From CAVXTT01 sp963764685 (GTDB lineage: Bacteria; Bacteroidota; Ignavibacteria; Ignavibacteriales; Ignavibacteriaceae): a stretch of 64,000 nucleotides of DNA. This document shows, piece by piece, positions 1 through 9,404 of this stretch. Position 1 is the first letter of the stretch. Each line of letters starts with the position of its first letter. The notes below the pieces were generated by a model that was given only the letters and a program-made list of their open reading frames with translations, searched no databases and was not told the origin of the DNA. Both the position numbers and the translations under genes were made by a program. Location: assembly GCA_963764685.1 (NCBI GenBank), contig CAVXTT010000022.1, positions 62,001 through 126,000 of the forward strand. Direction: 5' to 3'.

Positions 1-243
1 ATCTGGGCTTGCGGGTACTCATTTAATTTTGATTATATCAACTTTCCTGTTTTCGACGGGTACGGGTATCCTATTCAGGAAAAATGCGCAACAGCCGTCC
101 CGGGTCTATATTTTCTGGGACTTCCCTGGCTTATAAAATTAAGGTCAGGTCTGGTTATAGGAGTTGGAGAGGATGCAAAATATTTATCTGAAAGAATAAC
201 AACCGGTGAAAGCATTAAAGCTTTTGGTGTTTACGAAAAGTAA
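1..243 (+). CDS. FAD-dependent oxidoreductase (flavin monooxygenase-like), C-terminal part
   Basis: Only the last 80 codons lie in the window; the reading frame is open from base 1 to the TAA at 241-243. The visible protein has IWACGYSFNFDYI, then PGLYFLGLPWL and SGLVIGVGEDAKYL, the C-terminal signature of CzcO/FMO-like flavoproteins, in which GxGxDA sits in the last FAD-contacting segment. The role is probably NADPH- and FAD-dependent oxidation of a small substrate. The substrate cannot be told from this fragment. It converges on the AI-2E permease gene, whose stop lies about 6 bp away. The family call is fairly good; the exact function is unknown. Confidence 0.7.
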   Translation: MWACGYSFNFDYINFPVFDGYGYPIQEKCATAVPGLYFLGLPWLIKLRSGLVIGVGEDAKYLSERITTGESIKAFGVYEK

Positions 244-249
244 TTTATT

Positions 250-1311
250 CTAACCGGTATCTGTCATCTCTTCCTGAGGAACGATCCTTTCCTTTTCCGC
301 TGTATTGTCAGTTGCATAAGCTGCTTCATACATTTTTACAAGTAAAACAAAAAGTGACAGCAGCAGGGGACCGTATACGATACCAAGGATGCCGAACATC
401 GGAATACCGATCACAACTCCTGTTATTGTGATTAAAGGGTGAATATTCCCCAGCTTTTTATTTATTACCAGGCGCATTACGTTATCAATATTTGTAATAA
501 GTACTACCCCGTAGATAAGGATGCCAATTCCGCCAAATGTATTTCCGGATGAGATTTCAATTGCTCCTGCAGGTACGAAAACCAGGGGTGTCCCTACTAC
601 AGGCAGGAATGCTACAAAGAAACAAACCAATCCCCAGAAAAGAGGATCGGGTATAGAAAAGATAATAAACCCAATCGCTAGCAGAGCTCCTTGTACAAAA
701 GCAATCATTCCCTGTCCTATCACATTAGCATATGTAACATTCTTAAACTCTAAAGCGAAGTGTTTAAGGTTACTTTCCCTGAAAGGAAGATATTTGATGA
801 GAATGCTCTCGAAGACCTCATATTTCGTAAACATAAAATACAGGAAGAAATACATCATAGAAATTGTCAGCAGGATGGCAAGAGTTGTATCCATTATTTG
901 CGGGAATATGCCAACTATCATATCTCCTGCACGCCCCAGGAAATCCTCAACTGCCTTCGGCTGCCTGAGATTCCTGCCAACAAACATCTCGATTTTACTA
1001 ACCAGATCTCTGATGATTTCGGGATGAGCCGTATAATAAAGAATTTTATCAACAAGCATAAAGCTCAGGGCAAGAAATGGTAGGACTATAATAAAAAATG
1101 AGAGGACGATTATTATTACTACACTTATAGAACGCTTCAGCTTCAACCGCCCGCTGAGATAAATAAAAAGAGGTCGGAATAATACATAGAGCAGCACAGC
1201 TCCCAGAATGGCACCTACCAAATCTGATAATGAATATAAAAGAAATAACCCGAGAAGAAGGATAAATACAAGCGCAATTATACGGCTTTGCTTGATGGAA
1301 TAGACTGACAT
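250..1311 (-). CDS. AI-2E family transporter (PerM/YdiK-like permease)
   Basis: A 353-residue, highly hydrophobic protein with about eight predicted membrane segments: two near the N-terminus, one near residues 60-85, one near 140-165, and a group from about 195 to 335. The PLFWGLVCFFVAFLPVVGTPLVFVPAG stretch and the following GIGILIYGVVLITNIDN region match the conserved C-terminal core of the AI-2E_transport family. Members are inner-membrane proteins linked to autoinducer-2 export, Na+/H+ exchange or other roles. The substrate is not predictable here. The length is normal for the family. The C-terminus is charged and cytoplasmic. It is a single gene, convergent with the flavoprotein gene. 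Confidence 0.85.
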   Translation of the reverse strand: MSVYSIKQSRIIALVFILLLGLFLLYSLSDLVGAILGAVLLYVLFRPLFIYLSGRLKLKRSISVVIIIVLSFFIIVLPFLALSFMLVDKILYYTAHPEIIRDLVSKIEMFVGRNLRQPKAVEDFLGRAGDMIVGIFPQIMDTTLAILLTISMMYFFLYFMFTKYEVFESILIKYLPFRESNLKHFALEFKNVTYANVIGQGMIAFVQGALLAIGFIIFSIPDPLFWGLVCFFVAFLPVVGTPLVFVPAGAIEISSGNTFGGIGILIYGVVLITNIDNVMRLVINKKLGNIHPLITITGVVIGIPMFGILGIVYGPLLLSLFVLLVKMYEAAYATDNTAEKERIVPQEEMTDTG

Positions 1312-1577
1312 TTCACTCTGTTTTTGTGGATATCAATTTAAGAAAGGGATCATTATCCCCAAATGATAAAAAGCAATATTAAATATGACTATTGGGTCAG
1401 TTTTTTGATTTTCAGGGTTTTGGAGCATAAAATTATGTACAATGCTTGCTTTAACAACCGGTTTATCGGGATTATGTAAGTGTTTGAAGGAACAGGGGAT
1501 CAGGCAGCTCCTATTGGATTTAAGGAAATTACCCGGGAAGATCTGATTAAAAATTTATTTCTAGCCCTTTCTGTTCC

Positions 1578-1680
1578 AATACCTAACTCCTACTACCTCG
1601 TTACAACCCTCCTTTGGTCGTAGTCCTGTAGTAGGCATTTAGTAGGACATAGTAGGGGTTGTGTAGGGGGTAGAGGTATT
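1578..1680. repeat. Imperfect ~100-bp inverted repeat with TAGTAGG direct repeats
   Basis: The segment begins AATACCT and ends AGGTATT, a perfect 7-bp terminal inverted repeat. Inside, CTACTAC and ACAACCCTCC on the left face AGTAGGGGTTGTG on the right, so the whole could fold into a long imperfect hairpin. The right half carries three direct TAGTAGG copies. No coding capacity. It could be a small non-autonomous mobile element (MITE-like) or a structured RNA. Confidence 0.45.
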
Positions 1681-1811
1681 TCTTAATTCGGTATTTGGTC
1701 AAATCATTGATCGTTAAGAGTTGCCGGCTCTAAACTTATCAAAAAAAGAGAAATTTATCCTGGACAATACTGCCTTTTACACTCAATTTTTACCATTCAT
1801 CCCTAAATCAA

Positions 1812-1867
1812 TTGACAAGAAGCAAGCTTTATTTTAATTTGGAAACCGAGAAAACAAAAAGAGTTTC
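1812..1867 (+). promoter_or_regulatory. Putative promoter and operator of the TetR-efflux operon
   Basis: TTGACA at 1812-1817 is followed after 17 bp by TAATTT at 1835-1840, a good sigma-70 spacing. Directly downstream, GGAAAC (1841-1846) and GTTTCC (1862-1867) form an inverted repeat placed where a repressor would cover the start of transcription. That is the expected site for autoregulation by the TetR protein starting at 1896. This is inference from spacing and symmetry only. Confidence 0.4.
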
Positions 1868-1895
1868 CTTTTCATTTTAATAAAACAGAGAAAAA

Positions 1896-2566
1896 ATGCA
1901 CGAAGAGAAAGAAATAAAAGATAAAATACTACATAAAGCCGAGGAGATGTTTTATCAATATGGTTATACCAGGGTAACTATGGATGAAATTGCAGCCGGC
2001 CTTTCGATCAGCAAAAAGACATTATACAAGTTTTACCCCAGTAAGGAATTGCTGCTTAAAGAGATGGTTTTTATAATGAAGTGTGAGGTTACAGATTTCG
2101 TTGACGAGCTTTGGCGGGATAAAGAAATAGACTTCGTTGAAAAGCTTAAGAAGTTAATGAATTTCCTGGGAAAGCAGACTTCAAAGCTCAGAGGACCGCT
2201 GCTTCAGGATCTTCAGAAGCATATTCCTGAAATTTGGAATGATATTCAGGAATTCAGGAATAGTCACGCTTTGGAAAGATTTTCGGAACTCCTGAAGGAA
2301 GGAGTAGAGAAGGGGGTATTCAGAAAAGATATCAGCCAGCAGCTGATCGTTCTTACATATGTTAATTCAATAAGGATGATAAATCCTGAAGTTCTTTCTC
2401 AGCTTCCATATACGGCTAATCAGTTTTTCGAAGCGGTTATCCGGGTAATTTTGAAGGAATTCTTACTGAAGAAGCAAGGAAAAAATATTTATCAATATCG
2501 GGGAATGATGTTCAGGACATACAGGTATCACCTGTCCTTAATTCAATAGAAAAAAATAATTATTAA
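1896..2566 (+). CDS. TetR/AcrR family transcriptional regulator (one frameshift near 2458)
   Basis: A repressor, probably of the efflux operon that follows. The N-terminal helix-turn-helix is clear: KAEEMFYQYGYTRVTMDEIA, then AGLSISKKTLYKFYPSKELLL, residues about 9-52. The C-terminal ligand domain is the usual variable helical part. As read, the frame runs to a TAG at 2549 and ends in an atypical tail. Adding one base near 2455-2461 gives VIRVIFEGILTEEARKKYL, the normal TetR C-terminal pattern, and extends the gene to the TAA at 2564-2566 (about 223 residues). The break is therefore probably a one-base loss. The TolC gene starts 22 bp later, so the genes are likely co-transcribed. Confidence 0.85.
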
Positions 2567-2588
2567 AAGCATACATAGGAGTAGATAA

Positions 2589-3927
2589 ATGATGCCCCGG
2601 AAGTTTTGGTTTATAACGTTGGTTCTACTGGGATTTATTTTAATAGCTGGTGCACACTGCGCAGGAAAAAAAGATTATTACGCTTGAAGAGAGTCTCCAG
2701 ATTGGTCTTGAAAACAGTCACTTTCTAAACGCTTCAAGAATGAATATGGTTTATGCAGAATCCAAATACAGCGAAGTAGATGCTCAGCGTTTGCCTTCGC
2801 TGAAATTTAATGGAATATATACAAGGCTTAGTTACCTGGATCCTTCACCGATCAGTTTTGCCGGTGCAAGTTTTCAGCTTAATCCCTCTGTCGTGAATAA
2901 TTACTCCTTCCGTTTTAGTCTGCAGCAGCCTTTGTTTACAGGATTCAAGTTAAGCAACGCTTCAAAAATAGCAGAGTATAATTCATTGGCAGCAAACGAG
3001 CAGTACAGGCAGGATGAACATCAATTAATATATGATATTAAGAACGCTTACTGGGCACTTGTTCGGGCGAACAAGATAAATGATTTTGTAAACGAAAATG
3101 TACTGCAGATCCAGGCTCATCTTAAAGATGCACAGAACCTTATGGATCAGGGTCTGCTGACAAATAATGATGTTCTTAAGATCCAGGTGCAGCTTTCTGA
3201 AGCACAGATCAGGCAAATCGATGCGGCAAATGGTGTAAAGCTTGCATCTTTAAATTTATCAAATACCCTTTCAGTACCTGTAAGCACTGAATTGCAGGTA
3301 CCGCAGGATGTTTCATTCAGTGTTAAACAGACCCCCCCTATGGATGAAGAGTTGACTAAAGCATATGAAAACAGACCGGAACTGAAGGCAATGGATTTCA
3401 GGATAAAAGCTGGAGAGAGCGGTGTAAAGGTAGCACAATCGGGATGGTATCCGCAACTGTACGTGGCAGCGAATTATAATGTTGCTCGTCCTAATACCAG
3501 AATTTTTCCCCTGGAAGATAAATATAAGGACACGTGGGATTTATCTGTAAATCTTCAGTTCGATCTTTGGAATTGGGGACAAACATCCAGTCAGACAGAC
3601 CAGGCAGAAGCCCAGCTGTCACAGGTAAGAGATAATTACGAAATAGTCAGAAATGCAATTACTCTTGAAGTGACACAAAATTATCTGAACATTCTTCAGG
3701 CAAAAGAAAAAATTGACGTTGCTCAAAAGAGTGTAGGACAGGCTGAAGAAAATTACCGTATCAGCAGTGAGAAGTTTAAACAGGGATTGCTGCTTAGTTC
3801 TGAAATGCTTGATGCCGAAGTAGCTCTGCTGCAGGCACGCACAAATTATATTCAGTCGGTTGTGGATTATGAGCTTGCAAAAGCAAGACTTGAAAAATCA
3901 ACAGCTGTAAGAAATATAAATCAATAA
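2589..3927 (+). CDS. TolC-like outer membrane efflux protein (one frameshift near 2650)
   Basis: Outer-membrane channel of a tripartite efflux pump. The mature part has two repeats of the OEP family, each with long amphipathic helices: one around LIYDIKNAYWALVRANKIND and the second around ITLEVTQNYLNILQAKEKID. A start at 2589 gives a signal peptide (MMPRKFWFITLVLLGF...), but that frame runs out at about 2680. The mature protein is read in the next frame from about 2650. One extra base, probably a G at 2649-2650, explains this. The repaired gene encodes about 445 residues, normal for the family. The adaptor gene follows after 14 bp. Confidence 0.88.
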
Positions 3928-3941
3928 GAAATTAAAAATAA

Positions 3942-5001
3942 ATGAGGCATATGATGAAACGTATAAAATTAATTATCGTCCTGGTGTTAGTGATAGGAGC
4001 TGTCATAGCTATACTAATGAACAATAAGAGTAAGCTTGAAGCCAGATCAAAAACCGAGAGACTTGAATCTTACCCGGTTACCTTAGCTCCGGTTGAAACC
4101 AAGCAGATCGGTAATACCATTGAAATGGTTGGTACAATTAACGGGAATAATGATGTTGCAGTTGTTTCAGAAGCATCCGGAAAAGTTACAAAGGTATATG
4201 TAAAAGTTGGTGATTATAAATCCGCGGGCTCTGTTTTATTCCAGCTTGATGATGAACTTAAGCTCGCCGCATATAAAACTGCTCAGGTAAACTATGACAA
4301 GGCAAAGAAGGATTTCGAAAGATTTGATGCGCTTTATAAAGGGAAATCTGTAACTGATGCTCAATATGAGGGATCGAAGCTTGCTTACCAGTCTGCGGAG
4401 GCGAATTACATTGTTGCAAAAAGGGAATATGAAGATGCAAAGGTAAAAACTCCTATTTCAGGTGTGGTTACATCAAGAATTATGGATATCGGCAGCTATG
4501 TAAATAAGGGAACTGTTGTGGCTAATGTGGTTGATATTTCAAATCTGAAGGTAAAGCTTAATGTTGCTGAGAAGGATGTATTCAAATTAAAGACCGGAGA
4601 TAAAGTTGAAATATCCACGGATGTTTATCCCGGAGCAGTGTTCACCGGGAAAATAGCTACAATAAGCTCAAAGGGAGATGAAGCCCATACTTACCCTGTT
4701 GAAATCACGTTACAGAACAGCAGGGAAAATCCGTTAAAAGCAGGAATGTTCGGTAAGGTTAGTTTTGCTTCATTAAATCGGAAGAATCAATTGTAATTCC
4801 CCGTGAAGCACTTGTAGGAAGTATAAAAAACCCAAAGGTTTTTACGGTTGAGAATGGTATTGCAAAGCTTAAGGATATTGTAATCGGCTCAATCAGTGAA
4901 GATAACCTGGAAGTACATTCGGTCTAAATGCCGGAGAAAAGGTTGTAGTGAACGGCCAGAATAATTTAAGAGATAATGATAAAGTACTTGTCAGAAACTG
5001 A
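3942..5001 (+). CDS. RND efflux periplasmic adaptor (HlyD/MFP family), two frameshifts
   Basis: Membrane fusion protein linking the RND pump to the TolC channel. It has an N-terminal membrane anchor (KRIKLIIVLVLVIGAVIAI), a lipoyl half-motif VYVKVGDYKSAGSVLFQLDD, a short helical hairpin (about residues 105-165), the second lipoyl half VKTPISGVVTSRIMDIG, and a beta-barrel. The first frame stops at 4796. Restoring one A near 4775-4777 gives SEESIVIPREALVG, and one C near 4920 restores SGLNAGEKVVVNGQNNL to the TGA at 4999-5001. The repaired length is about 353 residues, typical. A GAGG box upstream of 3951/3954 suggests translation may begin there rather than at 3942. Confidence 0.87.
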
Positions 5002-5029
5002 TGCAATAAAGGAATATAAGGAATTTAAT

Positions 5030-8000
5030 ATGACTATAACAGAATTAGCAATAAAACGACCCACAATAATTGTTGTAATATTTGCAGCATTAACAGTTCT
5101 TGGAATATATAGTTATACACAGTTGAACTATGAACTGCTGCCGAAGATTACACCCCCGGTAATAACAATTACTACAATATATCCCGGGTGCTTCACCGAA
5201 TGAAGTTGAAAATTCAGTATACTAAGCCTATTGAGGATGCTATTTCAGCACTTGATCAGATTGAAGCAATAAATTCAACATCTTCAGAAGGAGTTTCTTT
5301 TGTATTCGTACAGTTCGACCAATCTGCCAATGTTGATGTTGCAGTACAAAATGCACAGCGAAAGGTAAATGAAGCAATCCAGCTCCTTCCGGATGATGCA
5401 AAAACTCCTACGTTATCCAAGTTTGCACTGGATGAAGTCCCTGTACTTCGAATGGGTGTTACCAGTAAAATGCCTTCAAAGGAATTTTATCAGTTCCTGA
5501 AGGATAGAGTCCAGCCCAGGTTTTCACAGATTGCAGGGAGTAGGACAGATTACCCTTATCGGTGGTGATGAAAGAGAAATAAAAATTAACCTTGATGCCG
5601 ATAAGATCCGTTCCTACGGCTTAACGTTACCCAGGTCAGCACCGTAATTAAAGCTTCTAACCTTGATTTCCCGACCGGTAAAATCGAAAACTCAAGTGAA
5701 CAGTTTATTGTGAGAGTTGCAGGTAAATTCTCTTCCACAGATGAACTGAGAAATCTTATCATCGCCCGCTCCAAACAGGGAGGAGATATCAAGCTTTCCG
5801 ATGTTGCTGAAGTTGAAGACGGACAAAAAGATTATAAGAACATAAGCAGGATAAATGGAATTACTTCGGTCGGTGTGCTTGTTCAGAAACAGACTGATGC
5901 AAATGCAGTTGAAGTAAGCCAGCGAGTAAGAAATGAAATAGCCTCGCTTGAAAAGGAATATAATGCTTCAAATTTGAAGTTTGATATCGCCCAGGATGGA
6001 TCTCTATTTACAATTGATGCAGCCAATGCAGTTAAATTTGATCTCGGACTTGCTGTATTACTTGTAGGAATAGTAATGCTTCTTTTCCTGCACAGCATAA
6101 GAAACTCGTTTATTGTTATGCTTGCAATACCTGCATCAATGATCTCTACATTCATAGTAATGTATATGATGGGATTTACTCTGAATCTTATGACATTGCT
6201 CGGTTTATCACTTGTTGTTGGTATTCTGGTTGACGACTCTATCGTGGTGCTTGAAAATATTTACCATCATCTTGAGAAAGGTGAGAAGCCAAAAGTTGCT
6301 GCACTAAAGGGAAGAAATGAAATAGGCTTTGCCGCACTCGCTATTACACTTGTTGACGTTGTTGTTTTTGTTCCTCTTGCTTTGACAGGAGGAATGATTG
6401 GAAATATTATCAGACAGTTTGCGGTGGTCGTTGTAATATCAACCTTATTAAGCTTGTTCGTCTCCTTTACCGTTACTCCTTTACTTGCATCCAGAATAAG
6501 CAAACTGGAAAGACTTACAAACAGAACGATTGTAGGAAAGTTTGCTTTATGGTTTGAGCAGGGCTTTAAGAAGGTCTCTTCACATTACATCAGTGTATTG
6601 AGATGGAGTCTTGCAAACAAAGGTAAAGTAATATTAATGACAGTAGCTCTTTTCATTATGTCTTTTGCTCTTGTACCAGCCGGCTTTATCGGTAATGAGT
6701 TCATTACAGTTTCAGACAGGGGAGAGTTTACAGTAGGTTTAGAGCTGCCTTCAGGTTCGAGCCTTGAAAATACGAACTATGTTACCCAGGAAGTAGAAAA
6801 AATGATCGCATCGCTTCCTGAAGTTAAAAAGGTGTTTGTTAACGTCGGAGCTTCCAATGAAGGTTTAATAGGACAATCATCAAATTATATTTCCCAACTG
6901 GATGTTGCTCTTGTTTCTAAAAATCTGAGAGACAGATCTACTGAACAGATCGGAGAATATATTAAAGGTGAGGTTCAGAAAATCCCGGGTGTGAAGGTAA
7001 GAGTAAACCCGATTGGTATATTCGGGACAGCAGACCAGACACCGATACAGCTTATTGTAAGCGGTCCCAGCAGAGAAGATGTAAGTAAAGCCGCCAATAC
7101 TATAATGAGTATTCTGCATAAGATACCCGGTACTGCCGATGTAAGGGTTTCCTCGGAAGACGGCAAACCAGAAACCAGGGTAGATATAAACAGGGAAAAA
7201 ATGGCAGCCTTAGGTTTATCCATTGCTGAAGTAGGACAGACACTGCGTGTTGCTCTTACCGGTGATGATGAGTCAAAATTCAGGGAAGGTAATGATGAAT
7301 ACGATATCAGGATTGTACTCGATAAATTTGACAGATCAAAGATATCCGACCTGGCAAGCCTGACTTTTATGAACCGGAGAGGAGAAATGATCGAGCTGCA
7401 GCAGTTTGCAGATATTGTACAGACTACCGGTCCTACAAAGCTGCAGAGAAGAGACAGAATAAATTCAATTATTGTTTATTCCCAGGCTCTCGGCCGTCCC
7501 AGCGGAAGTATCGGACAGGATATAAGAAAAGAATTAGCTGCAGCAAAACTTCCTGAAGGAATTAAGATCGCATATGAAGGAGACTTAAAAGCGCAGTCAG
7601 ATTCATTCGGAAGCTTAGGACTGGCAATGCTAGCAGGTATCATTTTCGTTTATATGATTATGGTCGCATTATATAATTCATACATTTATCCTTTTGTAGT
7701 TTTATTCTCAATACCTGTAGCAATGGTAGGAGCTTTACTTGCGCTGGCACTTACAATGAATTCACTAAGTATTTTTTCAATACTTGGAATCATTATGCTG
7801 GTAGGTCTTGTCGGTAAAAATGCCATCCTCCTTGTTGACCGCGCAAACGCTTTAAGGGAAGAAGGAATGAGTGCATATGATGCATTAATCGAAGCAGGTA
7901 AATCCAGACTGCGTCCTATTGTTATGACCACTGCTACGATGGTGTTTGGTATGCTCCCGATCGCAATGTCGACAAGTGCAGGTTCGGAATGGAAATCAGG

Positions 8001-8172
8001 ACTGGCGTGGGCATTGGTCGGCGGCCTAACAAGCTCAATGTTCCTGACCCTGATTCTTGTACCTGTTGTTTATGTAAAAGCCGATGCCTGGAGAGAGACT
8101 GTTCCTGCATTCTTCAGAAAAGTTTTCAGACGCAAGGAATATGTCCCCGAGCCGGTAACTGAACAACTATAA
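5030..8172 (+). CDS. RND multidrug efflux permease, HAE1/AcrB-type (four frameshifts in the 5' part)
   Basis: Proton-driven inner-membrane pump of the tripartite system. The start at 5030 (MTITELAIKRPTIIVVIFAA) follows an AAGGA box. The TM4 motif GILVDDSIVVLENI with its paired aspartates, and MLVGLVGKNAILLVD in the second half, are diagnostic for the HAE1 family. Four indels interrupt the first 200 codons: an extra G near 5186, an extra base near 5220, an extra G near 5536 and a missing A near 5629. Corrected, the protein is 1046 residues, exactly the family size. From 5710 to 8172 the frame is clean. An intrinsic terminator follows. Substrates are unknown. Confidence 0.9.
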
Positions 8173-8190
8173 ATACTGAATGAGTTGATT

Positions 8191-8225
8191 AAACTCCCGG
8201 TCTATCAAGGCCGGGAGTTTTTTTT
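8191..8225 (+). terminator. Intrinsic terminator of the efflux operon
   Basis: AAACTCCCGG and CCGGGAGTTT form a 10-bp perfect stem with a 10-nt loop, followed by eight T residues, 20 bp after the RND stop codon. Confidence 0.9.
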
Positions 8226-8295
8226 GTTTAAATAATACCGTTTATTTTATCTGATCTATGTTGGAAATAAATTACAGTTTTGGAGTACGTTGTTT

Positions 8296-8323
8296 GAACC
8301 GGGCGGTCAGTGCCCGCCCCTAC
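8296..8323 (+). repeat. REP palindrome, left flank of RAYT
   Basis: Contains GGGCGGTCAGTGCCCGCCC followed by CTAC. GGGCGG pairs with CCGCCC across a 7-nt loop. The same 27-nt sequence, with one base less, occurs in inverted orientation at 8886-8912 on the other side of the transposase gene. Confidence 0.85.
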
Positions 8324-8366
8324 AATTAATCGGATCTTATCTTTTTATTTGGATTTTTTATTTAGA

Positions 8367-8825
8367 TCAATAATTCCCACGGAGAGGATTTGAACGAATA
8401 TATTTCCGGATGCTGATCAACTCCTCCTTAGAACGGATTATATGATCATAATAAGATTTTTTCCACCTGAATGTTTGACCAGTATTTATTTTATTTATTC
8501 TTTTCGATGCAATTGATTTAAATGCACCTATAATAGTAGGTATTGAAGGATTATTAGACCCGCCAATCCCAAGCGTAAATAAAATTCCATGGAAATGGTC
8601 GGGCATAATGATATATTCATCCAAAGAACAAATGTTGTAATGGTTGGGAATGTCATCCCAGGTATTCTTAATTATCTTCCCAAAATTATAAAGAGTAAGC
8701 TGCCCGGAGTCTATTCGGGATAAGAATTCTGAACTTGTTTCTACCTTAATTGTAATGTAATAAACTCTTTGTCTGGAATAATCAAATCCCGGCATCCGGT
8801 TAGGTCGTCTGATTGGCAGATCCAT
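8367..8825 (-). CDS. REP-associated tyrosine transposase (RAYT, Y1/IS200-like HUH nuclease)
   Basis: A 152-residue protein of the TnpA_REP/Y1 transposase family. The histidine pair of the HUH motif is in IIMPDHFHGIL (about residues 73-83). The catalytic tyrosine is most likely in the FRWKKSYYDHIIRS segment (about residues 119-132), the usual family position. The N-terminal RPNRMPGFDYSRQRVYYITI is the typical RAYT opening. Such proteins nick and rejoin single-stranded DNA at REP hairpins and are usually domesticated single-copy genes. Here the gene lies between two inverted REP palindromes, as expected for the class. The length is normal and no frame damage is seen. Confidence 0.88.
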   Translation of the reverse strand: MDLPIRRPNRMPGFDYSRQRVYYITIKVETSSEFLSRIDSGQLTLYNFGKIIKNTWDDIPNHYNICSLDEYIIMPDHFHGILFTLGIGGSNNPSIPTIIGAFKSIASKRINKINTGQTFRWKKSYYDHIIRSKEELISIRKYIRSNPLRGNY

Positions 8826-8885
8826 AAATTTTCCCCATTTATAAAGAGTAAAGATATCTTAAATAATTTCAAATCCTACATCTCC

Positions 8886-8912
8886 GTAGGGGCGGGCACT
8901 GACCGCCCGTTC
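8886..8912 (-). repeat. REP palindrome, right flank of RAYT (inverted copy)
   Basis: Reverse complement of the left REP with a single base difference. It contains GGGCGGGCACTGACCGCCC on the plus strand. Together the two sites bracket the RAYT gene at roughly 45 and 60 bp distance. Confidence 0.85.
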
Positions 8913-9037
8913 CATAAACCTTCCACAAACCAGCATCCCACTTTAGGCAGGTCCCCTCCGTACCTCTGCATTATTTCCCCACTGAATCCTTTACTGATCC
9001 CGTGCATCTTATAGTTGTTAACTAAAAGGACTTATAA

Positions 9038-9373
9038 ATGAAGAATACAATTGAAGGAACAGATTTTAATTTTGAGCAGGAAGTATTGAAATCAGATATC
9101 CCGGTACTGGTTGATTTCTGGGCTCCCTGGTGCGGGCCATGCAGAATGGTAGCCCCCGTTGTTGAGGAGATCGCAGATGAGTATACCGGGAGAGTTAAAG
9201 TGGTGAAGCTTAATACAGATGAAAACCAGGAAACTGCTTATAAATACGGGATCAGGAGTATCCCTACATTAGGCATTTTTAAGGATGGACAGGTTGTGGA
9301 TGCTATAATTGGTGCAGTTCCGAAACAGCATCTGCAAGAGAAATTGAACCCCTACATCAGCAGTGTAAACTGA
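9038..9373 (+). CDS. trxA: Thioredoxin
   Basis: A 111-residue thioredoxin, the general cytoplasmic dithiol reductant. The active site is WAPWCGPCRM (about residues 27-36) with the cis-proline loop RSIPTLGIF near residue 75. There is no signal peptide. The start is supported by AAAAGGA 7 bp upstream. It stands alone between the RAYT element and a bidirectional terminator. A second thioredoxin lies at 32294. Confidence 0.95.
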   Translation: MKNTIEGTDFNFEQEVLKSDIPVLVDFWAPWCGPCRMVAPVVEEIADEYTGRVKVVKLNTDENQETAYKYGIRSIPTLGIFKDGQVVDAIIGAVPKQHLQEKLNPYISSVN

Positions 9374-9376
9374 ATT

Positions 9377-9404
9377 AAAAGGGTCCTTCCGGACCCTTTT
9401 TTTT
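9377..9404. terminator. Bidirectional intrinsic terminator between trx and the T9SS gene
   Basis: AAAAGGGTCC and GGACCCTTTT form a 10-bp stem with a TTCC loop, with T-rich sequence on the plus strand and A-rich sequence upstream. It lies between two convergent stop codons. Confidence 0.9.

Larger units (their letters stand above)
1312..1895. other. Intergenic region between divergent permease and TetR genes
   Basis: About 580 bp with no convincing gene. It holds the promoter side of both divergent genes. It also contains a G/C-skewed imperfect inverted repeat at 1578-1680 and a sigma-70-like promoter close to the TetR gene; both are listed separately. Nothing else was recognised. Confidence 0.6.

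Noticed and set aside
250..1311. Plus-strand frames at 521-1027 and 760-1083
   Set aside because: Fully inside the AI-2E permease gene on the other strand, with no family features.
2564..2589. Programmed frameshifting in the efflux genes
   Set aside because: The indels are numerous, at different contexts, and of both signs; no slippery heptamer with downstream structure is shared.
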